Source: Chitinophaga oryzae | Lineage (GTDB): Bacteria; Bacteroidota; Bacteroidia; Chitinophagales; Chitinophagaceae | NCBI RefSeq assembly: GCF_012516375.2 | Contig: NZ_CP051204.2 | Location: 6,696,001-6,760,000, forward strand | Length of the DNA: 64,000 nucleotides | Direction of reading: 5' to 3' | Shown: piece by piece, positions 7,192 through 16,838 of the stretch | Layout: each line of letters begins with the position of its first letter | Position numbering within the stretch: the stretch's first letter is position 1 | Made by a program: the position numbers and the translations under genes | Notes under the pieces: generated by a model | Database searches by the model: none | What the model saw: the letters and a program-made list of their open reading frames with translations, nothing else | What the model was told of the DNA's origin: nothing

Positions 7192-10122
7192 CTAACGGCT
7201 GCCGGCTGTCACCGGCGATTTACCCCAGGCATCCTGGTAAAACACAACATTATTCCAACGAACACCGGAAGACCGGATACTACGCAGCCATTCGCTGATA
7301 CCTGCCGCCCTGATGGTTTTGACGCCGGAGAGCACGGCGCCCTGTACATCGTCGAGGAACAAGGCATAGCGCCCGTCCGGCTGCTCGTACCTGAATGAAC
7401 TTTCCGAGATGCTCAGTCCTTCCACATGACGGGCCCACAGTCCGTACGCAGGCTGTATCCTGAGATTAGACACATTATACTGCCCTACCCCCAGCTCCGG
7501 CGGCCGTTGCGCCGTATCGGCCAGGGGACGCCCGCCTTTGTCAGTGATATGCACATCGTTGAACGCCACATGGCGGATATACCCGGTGTGACGGCCATCC
7601 GGCAACGTAAAATCCAGTCCGCCTTCCACAGCAGCCGCGGCTGGCAGGGCATAACCGGCGATGACAGATGTCGCCCGGTGCTGTGAACCATCGAAGGGCT
7701 TCCAGCGGACACCATTACTAAAAGAGCTGCCCCCGTAGACTTCCGAAATATCAATACTGTTGATCACGATGTTTTCCACCTGTCCGATACTCACGTTTTG
7801 CACCAGCAGTTCCGTCCGTTTCCGGCCTTCTTCTGCAAAAGTATATTGCCCCACCGTAGCGCCTATCACCCGTCCCCTGTTGGAAATGGAGATAAAAAAC
7901 GGCGCCGTGGTGCGCATCATGCGGGACCGCTGGTTTACCGGTCCGGTATGTCCGCAGTTGAGGTGAATATCCTTCACATGCCCGCCGTCGTTGGTGGAGA
8001 TGGAGAACCCGGCCTTATTGGCGCCCAGTACATAAATGTTGTCCACACAGATATCCGTAATATCATCCGCCGTTTCCGAACCTATCTGGAATAGGTTGCA
8101 GTTAGTATCGCCAATGACGTTGCGCACCCGGTAATGCCGCGCCGGACGGGTAAATCCCAGTGAACAGTCAGATCCCGGTTTTACGATATCGTCTGAACTG
8201 ACGCGGGAATAAATATTCTGCACCGTGACCTGGTTACATCCCATAAAATCATAGATATCCCGTACACTGGTCTGATTCATTTTGCCGAAGTAAGTGTCAT
8301 GCACGAAGAGCGTGTCCGTGCCTGTAGCCAGCAGCACAAAGTGGCCTGCACGATCTATCTGCAGCATATTACTGTCATCATACGAAGGCTGCCCGTCTTT
8401 ATCCATATAGTAAGGGACGTCTTTCGCGGAATCATACCAGAGGTCATTATCGCGGTGGATACCGCCTATTTCCACGTTGGTGCATAGTTTCAGCGAAAAC
8501 ATTTTATCCGCCCGTTTGTCGGGAGGGTTGTTCATTACCTTGTCACTGGTGACGAGGTTGCCATTGCCGGTGATGAGTCCGTTGCCGATGATTTTGACAT
8601 TATCGAGCCGTTCTCCGAAGAACATGGCATTGTGGAAATAATGATGCCCTACGTCCTGCTTGGTGAGGTAGTTTTCCGGGTCTTCGTAAGGGCCGCGGTC
8701 TGTGGGTGAGAGGCCGGAGCGATAGGCCTGATCGCTGAACCAGGTCGTTTCCGGGGCGTCGGCGCCTTTCAGCGCACGGATAACGGCCTGCTTGCCGATA
8801 TAGAGGTATACGTTGCTTTGCAGGTGTACCGTGCGTACGTTGTAGGTGCCTTCGCTGAATAGCAGGGTGCCGCCGCCGATGTTATGCATAAAGCGGACCG
8901 CTTCGTTGATAGCGGCGGTATGATCTGTGGTGTCATTGCCCTGCACACCGAACTTCCGGATGTCCAGCATTCCGGTGTAATCACTGGCAATGTTGGAACC
9001 GCCGCGATGCACGCCGTCTTTCACCAGCAGCCGGAAATGATACAGCTTGTCGCGACGCAGGCCGGTAACGGCGGCAGCACCGTGTTCCACGTCTATGCTT
9101 GCTTTGGCGGCCGACCAGTGCCTGCCGCTATCGGTGGAATATTCCATCGTTATCCTGCCGGCGGCGACCGGCGTCCAGCGAAAATGTGCCTGCGTATAGT
9201 CGCGTCGTAATTCGTGATAGGGTTTATCTTTTACCATCACCTTTTTAAAATCGGCGATGGTTTTGGTCACCCAGAGGTCCGCAGTTTCCCCTGCCAGGCC
9301 CGAGCTGGCCAGCACCGCCGGCTGCGAAGTGGTGCAGGCAGCACTGATAAAATATCTTCCGGTGGCCGTCAGCGTAACATCGGGTATCGTCAGCACCAGG
9401 TCGGGCCCGTTGGCCGGGCGCAGGTCCAGGTGGCGCAAGGTAAGCGTAGCGCCGCCGTCTGCAGCCTTGTCAATCATTGCTTCGCCTACACGCGTATAGG
9501 AGTAGCGGGTACCCGTGCGGCCGATGGACTGTCTCGGTAAATCCCTGAGCAGCACGGCGCCGCGGCCGGTCACGTTGACCGTCGTATTCTCCGGCGTGAT
9601 CGTGATGCCTGCCGGGAAATGCAGCGTGATGGTAGCATCCGGGCTGCGCTGACCAGCGGTATATTGAAGCGTGATGGTATTCTTTACTTGTGCCGTTATT
9701 GTTGGCCGCAGCAGCTCCAGCCTGCCGGTGAGGGCGCGCTGCTCCGGGAGCAGGTAGTAAGTCGTGCTGCCCCTGGCGTTGGTGAGTGTGAGACGATCGC
9801 CTGCGAGGATGACGCCCGCAGCTTTGGGTTTGCCGTCTGCTGCAGTTACCTGGCTGCTCAGTACGGCCACATTGGTTTGCAGTTCGGCCAACAGATGCGC
9901 TACTGTGGTAGCAGTGCTGACCAGCCCTTCACCTGCTTTTGTATCTGTTGTATAGGCGAAGGTGCTGCCGGTGACTACTTTGATCGTGTCTCCAAGGATG
10001 GATGCGATATGCGGGGACGCCGGGCCGGCGAGCGCACGCGGCAGTGGCAGCGGTACGGCAGCCGGAGCTTTCGCCGCTCCTGTAACAATGTGGACCAAAA
10101 ACAGGATGAATATGTGTTTCAT
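7192..10122 (-). CDS. Exported right-handed beta-helix glycosidase, GH28 (polygalacturonase)-like
   Basis: The 976-residue protein starts with a signal peptide and is in three parts: an N-terminal beta-rich region (about 20-280) of unknown role, a fibronectin type III-like domain (about 310-382), and from about 388 a pectate-lyase/GH28 parallel beta helix starting with FGVQGNDTTDHTAAINEAV. Within the helix SSDDIVKPGSD and FQIGSETADD resemble the GDD...K and ISIGSE motifs of GH28, so hydrolysis of a uronic-acid polysaccharide is likely; the exact substrate is not shown. The extra N-terminal half makes it about twice the length of a simple polygalacturonase. It stands alone, without SusC/SusD neighbours. 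Confidence 0.8.
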   Translation of the reverse strand: MKHIFILFLVHIVTGAAKAPAAVPLPLPRALAGPASPHIASILGDTIKVVTGSTFAYTTDTKAGEGLVSTATTVAHLLAELQTNVAVLSSQVTAADGKPKAAGVILAGDRLTLTNARGSTTYYLLPEQRALTGRLELLRPTITAQVKNTITLQYTAGQRSPDATITLHFPAGITITPENTTVNVTGRGAVLLRDLPRQSIGRTGTRYSYTRVGEAMIDKAADGGATLTLRHLDLRPANGPDLVLTIPDVTLTATGRYFISAACTTSQPAVLASSGLAGETADLWVTKTIADFKKVMVKDKPYHELRRDYTQAHFRWTPVAAGRITMEYSTDSGRHWSAAKASIDVEHGAAAVTGLRRDKLYHFRLLVKDGVHRGGSNIASDYTGMLDIRKFGVQGNDTTDHTAAINEAVRFMHNIGGGTLLFSEGTYNVRTVHLQSNVYLYIGKQAVIRALKGADAPETTWFSDQAYRSGLSPTDRGPYEDPENYLTKQDVGHHYFHNAMFFGERLDNVKIIGNGLITGNGNLVTSDKVMNNPPDKRADKMFSLKLCTNVEIGGIHRDNDLWYDSAKDVPYYMDKDGQPSYDDSNMLQIDRAGHFVLLATGTDTLFVHDTYFGKMNQTSVRDIYDFMGCNQVTVQNIYSRVSSDDIVKPGSDCSLGFTRPARHYRVRNVIGDTNCNLFQIGSETADDITDICVDNIYVLGANKAGFSISTNDGGHVKDIHLNCGHTGPVNQRSRMMRTTAPFFISISNRGRVIGATVGQYTFAEEGRKRTELLVQNVSIGQVENIVINSIDISEVYGGSSFSNGVRWKPFDGSQHRATSVIAGYALPAAAAVEGGLDFTLPDGRHTGYIRHVAFNDVHITDKGGRPLADTAQRPPELGVGQYNVSNLRIQPAYGLWARHVEGLSISESSFRYEQPDGRYALFLDDVQGAVLSGVKTIRAAGISEWLRSIRSSGVRWNNVVFYQDAWGKSPVTAGSR

Positions 10123-10247
10123 AACGGAAGGGAATTGGACTTAAATTACGCAATCGATTGAAATTATTATAGTCCGGGTCGAATTTTATTGTTTCGCGGC
10201 CATTGCCTGCTCATTACAGCCCGGGAAGAATAAACAGAAAACCGGGG

Positions 10248-10255
10248 TAACTTTG
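10248..10255 (+). promoter_or_regulatory. -7 element TAACTTTG for the VOC gene
   Basis: An exact TAnnTTTG match lies 31 bp upstream of the ATG at 10287, a typical leader length for Bacteroidota. Confidence 0.6.
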
Positions 10256-10286
10256 CAAAAATTCAGCACAAACGAAACCATTCGCC

Positions 10287-10667
10287 ATGAAGATATCAAG
10301 ACTGGACCACCTCGTCCTTACCGTCGCCGATATAGCGGCCACCTGCCGTTTTTATGAAGATATATTAGGCATGGAAGTACAGACCTTCGGCGACAACCGC
10401 ACAGCGCTCCGGTTTGGTCAGCAAAAAATCAATCTGCATCAGCAGGGGAAAGAATTCGAGCCTAAAGCTATACGTCCGGCCCCCGGTTCTGCAGACTTAT
10501 GTTTTATTACCCAAACGCCTATACGTGAAGTGAAAGAAGAACTGGTCAGCAAAAACATTCCCCTCCTGGAATCGGAAGTAAAAAGAACGGGCGCCAATGG
10601 TCCTATCCTCTCCATTTACTTCCGGGACCCGGACGGGAACCTTATTGAAGTAAGCAACTATATTTGA
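10287..10667 (+). CDS. VOC-family protein (glyoxalase/dioxygenase fold, GLOD5-like)
   Basis: This 126-residue protein is a single vicinal-oxygen-chelate domain made of two beta-alpha-beta-beta-beta units. His7 in LDHLVLTV and the C-terminal glutamate in DPDGNLIEV are in the places of VOC metal ligands. The sequence most resembles the GLOD5 subgroup of the glyoxalase/bleomycin-resistance family. The substrate is unknown; members include lactoylglutathione lyases, extradiol dioxygenases and drug-binding proteins. It is transcribed alone from the element at 10248 and is convergent with the CAT-like gene. Confidence 0.88.
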   Translation: MKISRLDHLVLTVADIAATCRFYEDILGMEVQTFGDNRTALRFGQQKINLHQQGKEFEPKAIRPAPGSADLCFITQTPIREVKEELVSKNIPLLESEVKRTGANGPILSIYFRDPDGNLIEVSNYI

Positions 10668-10698
10668 TCATTTTAAAATTTGCTCATTATCCCAATAA

Positions 10699-11322
10699 TC
10701 AAATATCCAACTGTCTCTGGAACTCGTCCAGGAACAGCCCCACATGATAGCCATCCATCAGCGCATGATGCACATGTACTGATACCGGCATTGTCATTTT
10801 ACCATCGTTATCGGTCATCTTACCGAAAGAGATCTTCGGACAGCTGTCCGGAAAGGTAAAGCTGCGGGCATGGGACAACCCGGTAAAATTGATCCAGGGC
10901 ATGGAAGAACAATGCACCACGTTTTCACCGGATACGGCAGGTATAAGGCCGGTGCTGCCCTGCACCTTTTCTGTTTCCACGCGCGCAGCAGCAGCAAAGG
11001 TTTCAAAGTCCGCGTGATACGGGAAGTAAGCAAAACCGAAAGTGCCGTCAGGCCGGTTGATGGTCGGGGAAGGATCGATATGATCGTATACCCATACCTG
11101 TTTGTCGATGATACGGTAACGAAAAGGTTCTGTAAGATTCATCGCTACCATGGCCTTATGCAGGTAGTACAGGAAAAACGAATACCCGTACGCCTTGGAT
11201 ACGTAGTAAGCGCGGGTACAATCCACATTAACGCAAACCCCGAAAAAAGGCTCCTCGAACTGACTAAAAAAATGATAATGGTCTTTTCTGGCCCAGTTGT
11301 TTATGTCCAGTTGTTGTTTCAT
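10699..11322 (-). CDS. Chloramphenicol acetyltransferase-like (CAT family) protein
   Basis: The 207-residue length and the motif HHALMDG at residues 185-191 match type A chloramphenicol acetyltransferases, in which the second His (here His186) is the catalytic base and the Asp (Asp190) is structural. The YHFFSQFEEPFFG segment near residue 16 also fits the family. Chromosomal homologues occur widely in Bacteroidota and not all act on chloramphenicol, so an unknown acetyl-acceptor is equally possible. Its ATG overlaps the stop codon of the upstream HAD gene by 4 bp (ATGA), so the two are translationally coupled. Confidence 0.85.
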   Translation of the reverse strand: MKQQLDINNWARKDHYHFFSQFEEPFFGVCVNVDCTRAYYVSKAYGYSFFLYYLHKAMVAMNLTEPFRYRIIDKQVWVYDHIDPSPTINRPDGTFGFAYFPYHADFETFAAAARVETEKVQGSTGLIPAVSGENVVHCSSMPWINFTGLSHARSFTFPDSCPKISFGKMTDNDGKMTMPVSVHVHHALMDGYHVGLFLDEFQRQLDI

Positions 11323-12011
11323 GACAATAGCTGTGGCAGTATCGCCGATATGTTTTCAAAGGAATAAAATCTGTCGTCTTTCACCTCTCCTTCTACCACT
11401 TCATGCGCCCATACAGTGTGATAAGGAATATGGATAGCGTGCCCGCCAATGGCCAGCACCGGCAATACATCCGATTTGATGGAGTTGCCGATCATAAGAA
11501 AAGCTTCCGGTGAGCAATCCAGGTGCCGCAACAGTTTACGGTAGTCTTTCTCCTGTTTATCGCTCATAATTTCGATGTGATGAAAATAATGCGCCAGGCC
11601 GGATTTATTAAGCTTCCTCTCCTGGTCCAGCAGATCGCCTTTGGTAGCGACCACCAGGCGGTATTTACCCTTGAGGGCTTCGAGCACTTCTTTTACACCA
11701 TCCAGCAGTTCGATGTCTTTGGCCAGCTGCTCCTTGCCATATTCCAGCACTTTGGCGATCAGCGCGGGACTGGCATTGTTCTCCGTCACACGCAGAATAG
11801 TTTCTATCATGGCCAGCATGAACGCTTTTACGCCGTAACCATACAGCGGCAGGTTCTGCATCTCTGTTTTAAATAACTCCTGCGCCACGGTATGATGGGG
11901 TAAATAGTCTTCCAGAAGACCGCAGAATTTGTTTTCCACTTCCCTGAAATAGGGTTCATTCACCCATAATGTATCATCCGCATCGAAGGCGATGGTTTGT
12001 ATGCCTTTCAT
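11319..12011 (-). CDS. HAD-superfamily hydrolase
   Basis: This 230-residue protein carries HAD motif I as FDADDTLW near residues 8-15, a helical cap, a motif II region (VVATKGD) and a C-terminal motif III/IV region with IGNSIKSDV. It is probably a small-molecule phosphatase. The frame is open back to 12089, but ATG 12011 puts the catalytic motif at the usual distance from the N-terminus. It is the first gene of a two-gene operon with the CAT-like enzyme and is divergent from the Crp/Fnr regulator 69 bp away, which may control it. Confidence 0.85.
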   Translation of the reverse strand: MKGIQTIAFDADDTLWVNEPYFREVENKFCGLLEDYLPHHTVAQELFKTEMQNLPLYGYGVKAFMLAMIETILRVTENNASPALIAKVLEYGKEQLAKDIELLDGVKEVLEALKGKYRLVVATKGDLLDQERKLNKSGLAHYFHHIEIMSDKQEKDYRKLLRHLDCSPEAFLMIGNSIKSDVLPVLAIGGHAIHIPYHTVWAHEVVEGEVKDDRFYSFENISAILPQLLS

Positions 12012-12080
12012 AAATTCTGAAATTTTCTGTAAAATTAATAGCTTCAACTGCGAAAAAACGGGACATTTGTCCCAGCTACC

Positions 12081-12728
12081 ATGATACATACCAATCGTGC
12101 TATTTTAACCTTCATTGAAAACCAGCTGACACCAGCCGAAAAGAAGGACCGGGTATTTCTGCAAACCTGGCCTGCAGGCGGTCACCTGCTTAAACAGGGG
12201 CAGGGGAACAAATATGTCTTTGTCCAGCAGACAGGGCTTTCCAAAGTGCATATCACAGAAGACAACGGAAAGGATTTTATTGTTCAGTTTTTGGGGGAAG
12301 GAGAACTGCTGGGAGAAATAGAAGTCATTCAGAAGACACCTAACCTGACCACGGTGACCGCCCTTACGGAGGTGACCGCATGGTGTATCACGACAGACTA
12401 TTTTGCTTACCTCATCACACATAACCCGGAGCTGAACCGGCTGCTGCTGTTGTCGCTGGCGCACCGGCTGAACCAGACTTCCGCCCGTGCCTCCTACCAG
12501 CAGGTTTATCCTGCTGAGTATGCCATGCTGAAATTATTGTCCGTACTCGCCACCCAGCAGACCAGTTTTGCCAAGAAAGACCTGGCAGATTACCTGGGCG
12601 TGTCTGTAAGGAGCTTTAACCGTTCCCTCAAGCAGCTGCGGGAGAGAAGTATTGTCCATCCGGATAGTTTTGATCTGTATATCGAGCGGGATGTGTTTGA
12701 GCGGTTGATGCGGGAATATGGGGAGTAA
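12081..12728 (+). CDS. Crp/Fnr-family transcription regulator
   Basis: The 215-residue protein has an N-terminal cyclic-nucleotide-binding-like beta barrel (about 20-115, with FLGEGELLGEI) and a C-terminal winged helix (about 150-210) with KKDLADYLGVSVRSFNRSLKQL as helix-turn-helix. No Fnr-type cysteine cluster is present, so it is unlikely to bind an Fe-S cluster. It is divergent from the HAD/CAT-like operon and is the likely local regulator; the intervening 69 bp is short enough for shared control. Confidence 0.88.
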   Translation: MIHTNRAILTFIENQLTPAEKKDRVFLQTWPAGGHLLKQGQGNKYVFVQQTGLSKVHITEDNGKDFIVQFLGEGELLGEIEVIQKTPNLTTVTALTEVTAWCITTDYFAYLITHNPELNRLLLLSLAHRLNQTSARASYQQVYPAEYAMLKLLSVLATQQTSFAKKDLADYLGVSVRSFNRSLKQLRERSIVHPDSFDLYIERDVFERLMREYGE

Positions 12729-12732
12729 AAAA

Positions 12733-12754
12733 CCCCGGAGGTCGTCCCCCGGGG
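12733..12754 (-). terminator. Rho-independent terminator of the sulfatase gene
   Basis: The stem CCCCGG/CCGGGG is followed on the minus strand by six T residues (plus-strand A-run at 12727-12732). It lies 26 bp past the sulfatase stop codon and could also stop the convergent regulator gene. Confidence 0.8.
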
Positions 12755-12779
12755 CGGAATAGCATCATAAACAAATGGA

Positions 12780-14093
12780 TCAGTATTTATTCATCAACAG
12801 TTTCAGCGATGATACGATGTCCGGGTACTTCTCTGCCACGTTGTGTTTTTCACTGTTGTCGAGTGTCAGGTTATACAATTCCACTTCCGGCATTTTGCCT
12901 TTTTCCACTGTGGCGATACGTAGTTTCCAATCGCCCTGGCGTACTGCTTCCAGTTTCCCGTGCGCACTCAGGTAAAACAGCGGTCTTTCCGGCAGCCGGG
13001 GCTGGCGGCCGGTGATATACCCCCAGCAATTGAAGCCTTCGAGGTTGGCCGGCAGCGGCTGCGTATAGCCGGTGGCGGTAGCCAGCGTTGGCAGGATATC
13101 GTTGATGATAAACGGTTGGTCACCTTCGGTGCCGGCAGGGATACGGCCAGGCGCCCAGGCGATGAACGGCACACGGTGACCGCCTTCGTAGGTATTGGCT
13201 TTTCCACCGCGGAAAGGCCCGGTGGAGCCATGGTCCCACGGCTTCACGATATCGTACTGCAGCATGCGGTCGGGCATAGCGTTCCACGGACCGTTATCGC
13301 TGGTGAACATCACGATGGTGTTTTTATCCAGCTTCAGTGTGCGCAGCAAGGCTATAATCTTCCCGATACAGGCATCCTGCTGTTCAATCACATCTCCGTA
13401 TAGCCCTGCCCGTGACTTACCGGCCCACTCGCGGGGAACCGCCAGTGGCGCGTGCGGCATCGGGAAAGGCAGGTACAGGAAAAACGGCTGGCTGCTGCGG
13501 CTGGCGCGTTGAATATAAGCCAGCGCACTATCGGTGTACCAGCCCATCAGCTTACTGTAGTCCGGCTTTTCGATGACACGGGTATTATCATGGAAAACGG
13601 CCAGCGTGGTATCTGTGTTTACAAAAGGTGACTGGTAATCGTGGCTGTACAGCATTCCGTAGAAATGATCAAAGCCATGCGACAGCGGCCGGCTGTTGGC
13701 CTTGTCGCCAAGGTGCCATTTACCGATCATCATGGTCTGGTAATGGTTGGCTTTAAACATCCTGGCGAGGGTAAAAATACTGTCTGCCAGCGCGTGACGG
13801 TCGCCGGGCGCTATGGCATAAGGCATATCCACTTTATCAGGATACCGGCCGGTAAGCAGCGAAGCCCTGCTGGGCGTACAGGAAGGCGCAGACACCATAA
13901 ATCCGGTACTGTGGAAGCCTTCTTTTGCCAGCCGGTCCAGCTGCGGTGTACGGATCTGCGGGCTGCCGTAGCAGCTGAGGTCACCATATCCCATATCATC
14001 GGCGAGGATAAAGATCACATTCGGCTTGCGCTGCTGTGCGCTGAGCTGTAAGGACAGCAACGCCGGCAGCAGCCATAAGAGCTTTTTCTTCAT
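12780..14093 (-). CDS. Exported arylsulfatase-type sulfatase (Cys-type)
   Basis: The 437-residue protein has a signal peptide ending LSA|QQ, then the sulfatase alkaline-phosphatase-like domain. The metal-binding Asp pair lies in ILADDMGYGD (about 29-38), and the sulfatase signature SCTPSRASLLTGRYP has Cys72 as the residue to be converted to formylglycine, so it needs an anaerobic or oxygen-dependent maturase encoded elsewhere. FTSDNGP supplies further metal ligands. It should remove sulfate esters from a carbohydrate in the periplasm or outside the cell. The nearby exported glycosidases fit a role in polysaccharide use, but there is no PUL around it to name the substrate. Confidence 0.93.
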   Translation of the reverse strand: MKKKLLWLLPALLSLQLSAQQRKPNVIFILADDMGYGDLSCYGSPQIRTPQLDRLAKEGFHSTGFMVSAPSCTPSRASLLTGRYPDKVDMPYAIAPGDRHALADSIFTLARMFKANHYQTMMIGKWHLGDKANSRPLSHGFDHFYGMLYSHDYQSPFVNTDTTLAVFHDNTRVIEKPDYSKLMGWYTDSALAYIQRASRSSQPFFLYLPFPMPHAPLAVPREWAGKSRAGLYGDVIEQQDACIGKIIALLRTLKLDKNTIVMFTSDNGPWNAMPDRMLQYDIVKPWDHGSTGPFRGGKANTYEGGHRVPFIAWAPGRIPAGTEGDQPFIINDILPTLATATGYTQPLPANLEGFNCWGYITGRQPRLPERPLFYLSAHGKLEAVRQGDWKLRIATVEKGKMPEVELYNLTLDNSEKHNVAEKYPDIVSSLKLLMNKY

Positions 14094-14152
14094 TGTTATC
14101 GACTGTTTTCGTACTGCGAATTACAAATTTTACCACAGAGTTTCCGGAGAAA

Positions 14153-16696
14153 TTATCCACGGAGGAAACTGGCCAGGTAAGGCGCCGTACGGCTGCCCTT
14201 CGCTTTGGCGACGGTGCCTGGGGTGCCGGCAGCGACAATATGTCCGCCCTCCTCCCCGGCGCCCGGACCGATATCTATCACCCAGTCACTGGCGGAAACC
14301 ACCCGCATGTCATGCTCCACTACGATCACGGTATTGCCGGCAACAACCAGCCCTTCCAGCTGGGCTACCAGCTTCTCTGTATCCGAAGGATGCAGCCCGG
14401 TAGTAGGCTCGTCGAGCACATACAGGGTGTCGCCGCGTCCCATGCGCTGCAGCTCCGTAGCCAGCTTAATACGCTGTGCTTCGCCTCCTGACAGCTGCGT
14501 GGCCGGCTGCCCCAGCCGCAGGTAACCCAGTCCCACTTCCCGCAACACGCTCAGCGAGCGGTGTATTTTCGGATCATCGGCAAAGAAGTCATAAGCCGCA
14601 TCAACTGTCAGCTCCAGCACTTCCGCAATATTTTTCTCTTTATAGGTGATCTCCAGTGTTTTGGCATTGTACCGCGCACCATGACAGGTGGGGCAAGGGG
14701 CGTATACGCTGGGCAGGAATAAGAGCTCCACCATCACAAAACCTTCACCCTGACAAGTTTCACAGCGTCCTTTGGCGACGTTGAAGGAAAACCGGCCGGC
14801 GTCATATTTCCGGGCACGGGCGGTTTTGGTGTCGGCAAACAGTTTCCGGACATGATCAAACAATCCCGTATAGGTGGCGAGGTTAGAACGGGGCGTACGG
14901 CCTATAGGCTTCTGATCTACCTGCACCAGCCTGCTGATATGCTCCATCCCTGCCATGATACGGCCATCCAGCGTAGCAGGCGCCGGCTGTTCCAGCGCGT
15001 CCCCTTCTTCCGCTTCTGCGGGCAGTTCCATCCCCAGCTGCGCTGCTACCAGTTCCACCAGCACCTGGCTGACGAGACTGGATTTACCGGAGCCGGAAAT
15101 ACCTGTTACCGTTGTCATACAACCCAGCGGAAACGCAGCGTCGAGCTGATGAAGATTATTGCGGGTCACTCCTTCCAGCTGCAGCCACCGGGTGGGCTTA
15201 CGGGGCTGGCGGGGCTTCACCTGTTCTTCTGCAAACAGAAATTCCCGGGTACGGGAGGCTTTCACCGCCGCCAGGCCGGCAGTGGGCCCGCTATAGAGGA
15301 TATGCCCTCCATGCTCGCCGGCAGCGGGTCCTACGTCTACGATCCAGTCGGCATGGCGGATCACGTCCAGATCATGCTCCACCACAAAGAGGGAGTTGCC
15401 GGAGGCTTTCAGCCTTTCGAGGGCACGCAGCAGCGCGGCGGTATCCGCCGGATGCAGCCCTGCAGATGGTTCGTCCAGCACATATACTACGCCGAACAGG
15501 TTGGAGCGTACCTGTGTGGCCAGCCTGAGGCGTTGCAGTTCACCGGGCGATAAGGTAGGCGTGCTCCGTTCCAGCAACAGGTATCCCAACCCCAGGTCCA
15601 GCAGCACTTCCAGCCGGCCTACCAGGTCGGCCGCGATGCGCTGCGCCACGATGGCCTTTTCGGGATGGTCTGTATGATGGTTCTCTTTCCCTTCCGCGTA
15701 GGGCCGCATCAGCTCTGTGAGGCGCGACAGCGGCAGGCGCGCGATCCCGCCGATGTCCATGCCGGCAAAAGTCACCGACAAAGAGGCGGGTTGCAACCGC
15801 TTGCCGTGACAGGTCGGGCATTCCGCACTCTCCATGTATTGTGATACCCGTTTTTTCATGGAGGCGCTTTCGGTATTGGCGAAGGTGTGCAACACATAAC
15901 GGCGGGCGCCGGAAAAGGTGCCCATATAGGAAGGCTCCACCTTTTGTTTGATGGCGCGTTTTACTTCTTCATGCGTAAAACCCGGATATACCGGCACCAC
16001 CGGTTGTTCTTCGGTAAACAGTATCCAGTCGCGGTCTTTTTTGGGTAGCTCTTTCCACGGCTTATCCACGTCATAACCGAGGGTGATGAGGATGTCCCGC
16101 AGGTTTTGGCCATACCAGGCGGTGGGCCAGGAGGCGATGGCGCGCTCCCGGATGGTAAGCGTATCGTCCGGCACCATGGAGCGCTCCGTTACCTCATACA
16201 CCCTGCCCAGGCCGTGGCATTGCGGGCAGGCCCCTGCCGGCGTATTGGGCGAAAAAGCCTCTGCTTCCAGGTGTGGTTGCCCCTTGGGATAGTGCCCCGC
16301 ACGGGAATAGAGCATCCGCAGCAGGTTCGACAGCGTGGTCACACTGCCCACTGACGACCGGGTGGTGGGCAGGCCCCGTTGCTGCTGCAGCGCCACCGCC
16401 GGCGGCAACCCGGTGATCTCATCCACCTCCGGTACCGACATCTGGTGAAACAGCCGGCGCGCATATGGCGATACCGACTCCAGGTAACGGCGCTGCGCTT
16501 CTGCGTAAAGTGTTCCGAAGGCCAGCGATGATTTGCCAGACCCTGATACACCGGTAAATACCACCAGTGCATCTCTCGGTATGTCGAGGTCTACATTTTT
16601 GAGGTTATGCTCGCGTGCCCCGCGTACACGCAAAAATCCCTTTTGTTCCGGTGATGCAGGGTTTCCTGTTGTTTTTTGCATGCATTCGGCGCACAA
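14153..16696 (-). CDS. UvrA2-type excinuclease ATPase paralogue
   Basis: The protein has two ABC ATPase modules with Walker [10 protein letters not shown] near residue 50 and GISGSGKSS near 545, ABC signatures [12 protein letters not shown] and [12 protein letters not shown], and UvrA zinc-binding pairs [24 protein letters not shown] and CPTCHGAR. At 847 residues it is about 100 shorter than housekeeping UvrA (about 940), as in UvrA2/DrrC-like paralogues that lack the UvrB-binding domain and are linked to DNA-drug tolerance. Another ATG at 16681 (MQKTTG) could be the true start. It is probably not the sole UvrA of the genome. Confidence 0.88.
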   Translation of the reverse strand: MCAECMQKTTGNPASPEQKGFLRVRGAREHNLKNVDLDIPRDALVVFTGVSGSGKSSLAFGTLYAEAQRRYLESVSPYARRLFHQMSVPEVDEITGLPPAVALQQQRGLPTTRSSVGSVTTLSNLLRMLYSRAGHYPKGQPHLEAEAFSPNTPAGACPQCHGLGRVYEVTERSMVPDDTLTIRERAIASWPTAWYGQNLRDILITLGYDVDKPWKELPKKDRDWILFTEEQPVVPVYPGFTHEEVKRAIKQKVEPSYMGTFSGARRYVLHTFANTESASMKKRVSQYMESAECPTCHGKRLQPASLSVTFAGMDIGGIARLPLSRLTELMRPYAEGKENHHTDHPEKAIVAQRIAADLVGRLEVLLDLGLGYLLLERSTPTLSPGELQRLRLATQVRSNLFGVVYVLDEPSAGLHPADTAALLRALERLKASGNSLFVVEHDLDVIRHADWIVDVGPAAGEHGGHILYSGPTAGLAAVKASRTREFLFAEEQVKPRQPRKPTRWLQLEGVTRNNLHQLDAAFPLGCMTTVTGISGSGKSSLVSQVLVELVAAQLGMELPAEAEEGDALEQPAPATLDGRIMAGMEHISRLVQVDQKPIGRTPRSNLATYTGLFDHVRKLFADTKTARARKYDAGRFSFNVAKGRCETCQGEGFVMVELLFLPSVYAPCPTCHGARYNAKTLEITYKEKNIAEVLELTVDAAYDFFADDPKIHRSLSVLREVGLGYLRLGQPATQLSGGEAQRIKLATELQRMGRGDTLYVLDEPTTGLHPSDTEKLVAQLEGLVVAGNTVIVVEHDMRVVSASDWVIDIGPGAGEEGGHIVAAGTPGTVAKAKGSRTAPYLASFLRG

Positions 16697-16792
16697 AGAC
16701 TGTGCCCGCTGTCTTCATCCGTGGAAAAAATCAAAGAAAGGATATTCTCAACTCGCGGAAGATGGTTCAAAATAATCGGTTATCATAAAAGA

Positions 16793-16816
16793 GGGCATCC
16801 CTGTCACGGGATGCCC
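16793..16816 (-). terminator. Terminator of the type IX-secreted Ig protein gene
   Basis: A perfect 9-bp stem (GGGCATCCC/GGGATGCCC) with a 6-nt loop is followed on the minus strand by TCTTTT. It lies 23 bp past the stop codon. Confidence 0.75.
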
Positions 16817-16838
16817 TGTCTTTATAAATAAAATGCCA

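Noticed and set aside
10699..11322. Firm call of chloramphenicol resistance
   Set aside because: The active-site motif is intact, but many chromosomal CAT-like proteins of this phylum have unknown substrates and there are no signs of a mobile resistance element.
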